NCBI RefSeq assembly: GCF_900116445.1
Contig: NZ_FPBH01000046.1
Span: forward strand, 1 to 62,096
Origin: Paraburkholderia aspalathi
Lineage (GTDB): Bacteria > Pseudomonadota > Gammaproteobacteria > Burkholderiales > Burkholderiaceae
DNA length: 62,096 nt
Direction: 5' to 3'
The stretch's first letter is position 1. Each line of letters opens with the position of its first letter. A program made the position numbers and the translations under genes. Below, piece by piece: positions 60,351 through 62,096 of this stretch. The notes below the pieces were generated by a model. That model saw only the letters and a program-made list of their open reading frames with translations, made no database searches and was not told the DNA's origin.

Positions 60351-61703
60351 ATGGAACTTGCCATCCTCTCAGTTAGTTTCCTCGTCTTCCTCGTATTCGG
60401 GGTTCCTGTTTCGTTCGCGTTGGGACTCTCGTGCGTCCTGACCTATCTGTATGAAGGCTTGCCGGCGGCTACCGCCATGCAGTCGATGATTTCGGGAATG
60501 AACGCGTTTTCGTTTCTCGCGGTCCCGTTCTTCATTTTCTCCGGCGAGTTGATGTTGCACGGTGGTATCGCCGACCGCATCCTGCGCTTTGCTCAGGCCA
60601 CGGTAGGCCATTTCCGCGGTGGGCTCGGCATGGCTAACGTGGTCGCGTGCACGCTGTTCGGCGGTGTGTCCGGTTCGCCGACGGCAGACACGTCGGCCAT
60701 GGGCGGCGTCGTCATTCCGCTGATGAAGCGCGAAGGCTACAGCGCGGCCTATGCGGTCAACGTGACGACCCATTCGTCGCTGGCGGGCGCGCTGATGCCC
60801 ACGTCGACGAACATGATCATCTATGCGTTCGCGGCCCAAGGCATCACGGGGACGTTGAACGGTCACCAGATGAGTGGTGTGTCGATCGGCGATCTGTTGT
60901 TTTCTGGTCTGTTGCCGGTGCTTTGGGTGATGGGTTTCGTGCTCATCGCCGCGTACTGGCAAGCGGTCAAGTTCGGCTATCCGCGCCGTCCTGACGGCTC
61001 GACCGAATTGCAGCGCTTTCCCGGCTGGTTCGCGGTGGCCCGCACGTTCCTCGGCGCATTGCCCGGCTTGATGGTGATCGCGATCATTCTGTTCTGCGTG
61101 GCCAAGGGTATTGCTACAGCGACGGAAGCCGCTGCTATCGCAGTGGCTTATTCGCTCGTGCTGACGATCGTCATCTATCGCACGATGACGATGAAGAAAC
61201 TCTTTCATGCGCTGTCCAAGGCCGCTAAAACCACGGGCGTGGTGTTGCTGCTGATCGGCGTGTCGAACATGCTGCGCTACCAGATGGCCTATCTGGAGAT
61301 TCCCGACGCCATCGAACACATGCTCGACGGTGCAACGAGCTTGCCCTGGTTGATGCTGCTTTACATCAACATCATCCAGATTTTCCTCGGCACGTTCGTC
61401 GATATGGCCGCGCACATCCTGATCACCACGCCCTTGTTCCTGCCGATGGCGATGCATGCCGGCGTCGGCCCCGTTCAGTTCGGCATCATGATTTTGCTGA
61501 ACTGCGCATTGGGTCTCGTGCATCCGCCGATTGGTTCGGTGCAGTTCATCGGGTGCGCGATCGGCAATGTGTCGATAGGTGAAACCACCAAGGTGGCGTG
61601 GCCTTATTACCTGGCTATCTTCAGCGCGATCAACATTGTGACGTACGTACCGATGTTTTCGACGTGGTTGCCTAGCCTGATCAATGGTCACCCGGTGTTT
61701 TGA
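60351..61703 (+). CDS. dctM: TRAP transporter large permease (DctM family)
   Basis: A 450-residue membrane protein of about twelve helices catalysing Na+-coupled uptake. MELAILSVSFLVFLVFGVPVSFALGLS opens the family fold, followed by VPFFIFSGELMLHGGIADRIL, LFGGVSGSPTADTSAMGGVVIPLMKREGYSAAYAVNVTTHSSLAGALMPTSTNMIIYA and LGLVHPPIGSVQFIGCAIG. The start ATG 7 bp after dctQ is chosen; the frame is open 26 codons further upstream within dctQ. It is the last gene of the TRAP operon. Confidence 0.92.
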   Translation: MELAILSVSFLVFLVFGVPVSFALGLSCVLTYLYEGLPAATAMQSMISGMNAFSFLAVPFFIFSGELMLHGGIADRILRFAQATVGHFRGGLGMANVVACTLFGGVSGSPTADTSAMGGVVIPLMKREGYSAAYAVNVTTHSSLAGALMPTSTNMIIYAFAAQGITGTLNGHQMSGVSIGDLLFSGLLPVLWVMGFVLIAAYWQAVKFGYPRRPDGSTELQRFPGWFAVARTFLGALPGLMVIAIILFCVAKGIATATEAAAIAVAYSLVLTIVIYRTMTMKKLFHALSKAAKTTGVVLLLIGVSNMLRYQMAYLEIPDAIEHMLDGATSLPWLMLLYINIIQIFLGTFVDMAAHILITTPLFLPMAMHAGVGPVQFGIMILLNCALGLVHPPIGSVQFIGCAIGNVSIGETTKVAWPYYLAIFSAINIVTYVPMFSTWLPSLINGHPVF

Positions 61704-61776
61704 ATGCTTGATTAAGAGTCAGCGCCGGTGTGGCACTGCCAGATACGACAAATAAGTTTTTTAAAGAGGAGCAGAA

Positions 61777-62096
61777 ATGAAAAAGGTAATAGCAACCTCG
61801 GCCCTTGGGTTGGTCGCCCTCGGCGCACACGCTCAGAGCAGCGTGACGCTGTACGGGATCGTCGATACGGGGATCGGTTATCAGAGCAGCCAGACGTCGC
61901 TCGGTTCGACGAGTGGCGGCCGCTCGGTGATCAAGATGCTGAACGGCATCTGGGCCGGCAGCCGCTTCGGCCTGAAGGGCTCCGAAGATCTGGGCGGTGG
62001 CACGAAGGCGATCTTCCAGTTGGAAGAAGGCTTTAACAGCGCAACCGGCGCACAGGCAGTCACTGGTCTGGCGTTCAACCGGCAGGCGTATGTCGG
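61777..62096 (+). CDS. OmpC-type general porin (5' part, cut by window end)
   Basis: The first 106 codons of a Gram-negative porin of the Burkholderiales type. The signal peptide is MKKVIATSALGLVALGAHAQ, then SSVTLYGIVDTGIGYQSSQTS, GSRFGLKGSEDLGGGTKAIFQLEEGFNSATG and FNRQAYVG, the family N-terminus (VTLYGxxDxG, SRxGxKGxEDLGxGxxAxFxLExGF). AGAGGAG upstream supports the start. It lies 73 bp after dctM and may admit uronates or aldarates across the outer membrane; the C-terminus is outside the window. Confidence 0.93.
   Translation, partial: MKKVIATSALGLVALGAHAQSSVTLYGIVDTGIGYQSSQTSLGSTSGGRSVIKMLNGIWAGSRFGLKGSEDLGGGTKAIFQLEEGFNSATGAQAVTGLAFNRQAYV

Noticed and set aside
60369..61691. A 440-codon antisense frame in dctM
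   Set aside because: It is His/Arg/Gln-rich with no recognisable domain; dctM is complete and typical.
1..62096. CRISPR array, prophage, insertion sequence, rRNA or tRNA genes
   Set aside because: No spacer-repeat arrays, transposase or integrase motifs, or rRNA/tRNA-like sequences were recognised by eye on either strand; a covariance-model scan would be needed to exclude small RNA genes fully.

Overview
The window looks like a chromosomal segment of a Burkholderiaceae bacterium, most like Paraburkholderia. The evidence is high GC with strong codon bias, OmpC-type and OprB-type porins, FbpABC-type iron transport, DUF2867 and DUF2474 proteins, and a complete pectin/uronate catabolic cluster typical of plant-associated members. 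I found no rRNA, tRNA, insertion sequence, prophage or CRISPR array. Functions are assigned by reading motifs and family resemblance; no database search was run.

Layout. (1) 1-13.1 kb is iron acquisition: a TonB-dependent siderophore receptor with a Fur-like box, then an EamA exporter/LysR divergent pair, then a six-gene minus-strand operon (OprB-like porin, beta-propeller protein, Tat-exported DyP peroxidase, FbpA, FbpB, FbpC) headed by a second Fur-like box. (2) 13.3-15 kb holds an arylamine N-acetyltransferase and an ICMT-like membrane methyltransferase. (3) 15-28 kb is an amino-acid-type uptake and catabolism island: an ABC importer (four genes), a histidine-ammonia-lyase homologue from which the Ala-Ser-Gly triad that makes the MIO cofactor is exactly missing, two HutC-type GntR regulators, a second ABC importer, and a divergent pair made of a 2-oxoglutarate/Fe oxygenase and a D-2-hydroxyacid FAD dehydrogenase. 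HutC-like operators sit in front of both units. (4) 28-36 kb has a ModA-like binding protein, a 1136-residue GMC oxidoreductase/hydrolase fusion, a possible sigma-like protein, a hybrid histidine kinase and a LuxR-type response regulator. (5) 36.5-42.3 kb has a cyanide-insensitive-type bd oxidase with a perfect FNR/ANR box, a HigBA-like toxin-antitoxin pair, a non-haem chloroperoxidase-like hydrolase and a DUF2867 protein.

(6) 42.5-62.1 kb encodes pectin/D-galacturonate use: a secreted GH28 polygalacturonase, two uronate dehydrogenases, an SMP-30 lactonase, galactarate dehydratase, and both known fates of 5-dehydro-4-deoxyglucarate. One fate is aldolase plus tartronate semialdehyde reductase; the other is decarboxylating dehydratase plus 2-oxoglutarate semialdehyde dehydrogenase. 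Uptake is by two MFS carriers, a TRAP system and a porin cut by the window edge. A FadR-type GntR regulator lies in the middle. A repeated motif, consensus TAYGTCRTCSTACAAC, occurs in front of essentially every catabolic transcription unit, which lets the regulon be read directly from the sequence.

Most unusual points: the MIO-less HAL homologue and its island (a candidate for ergothioneine- or betaine-type lyase chemistry), the Fur-headed porin/DyP/FbpABC operon, the GMC/hydrolase fusion with a cysteine nucleophile and a cysteine cluster, and two short tandem-repeat arrays in the leaders of uronate-regulon operons.
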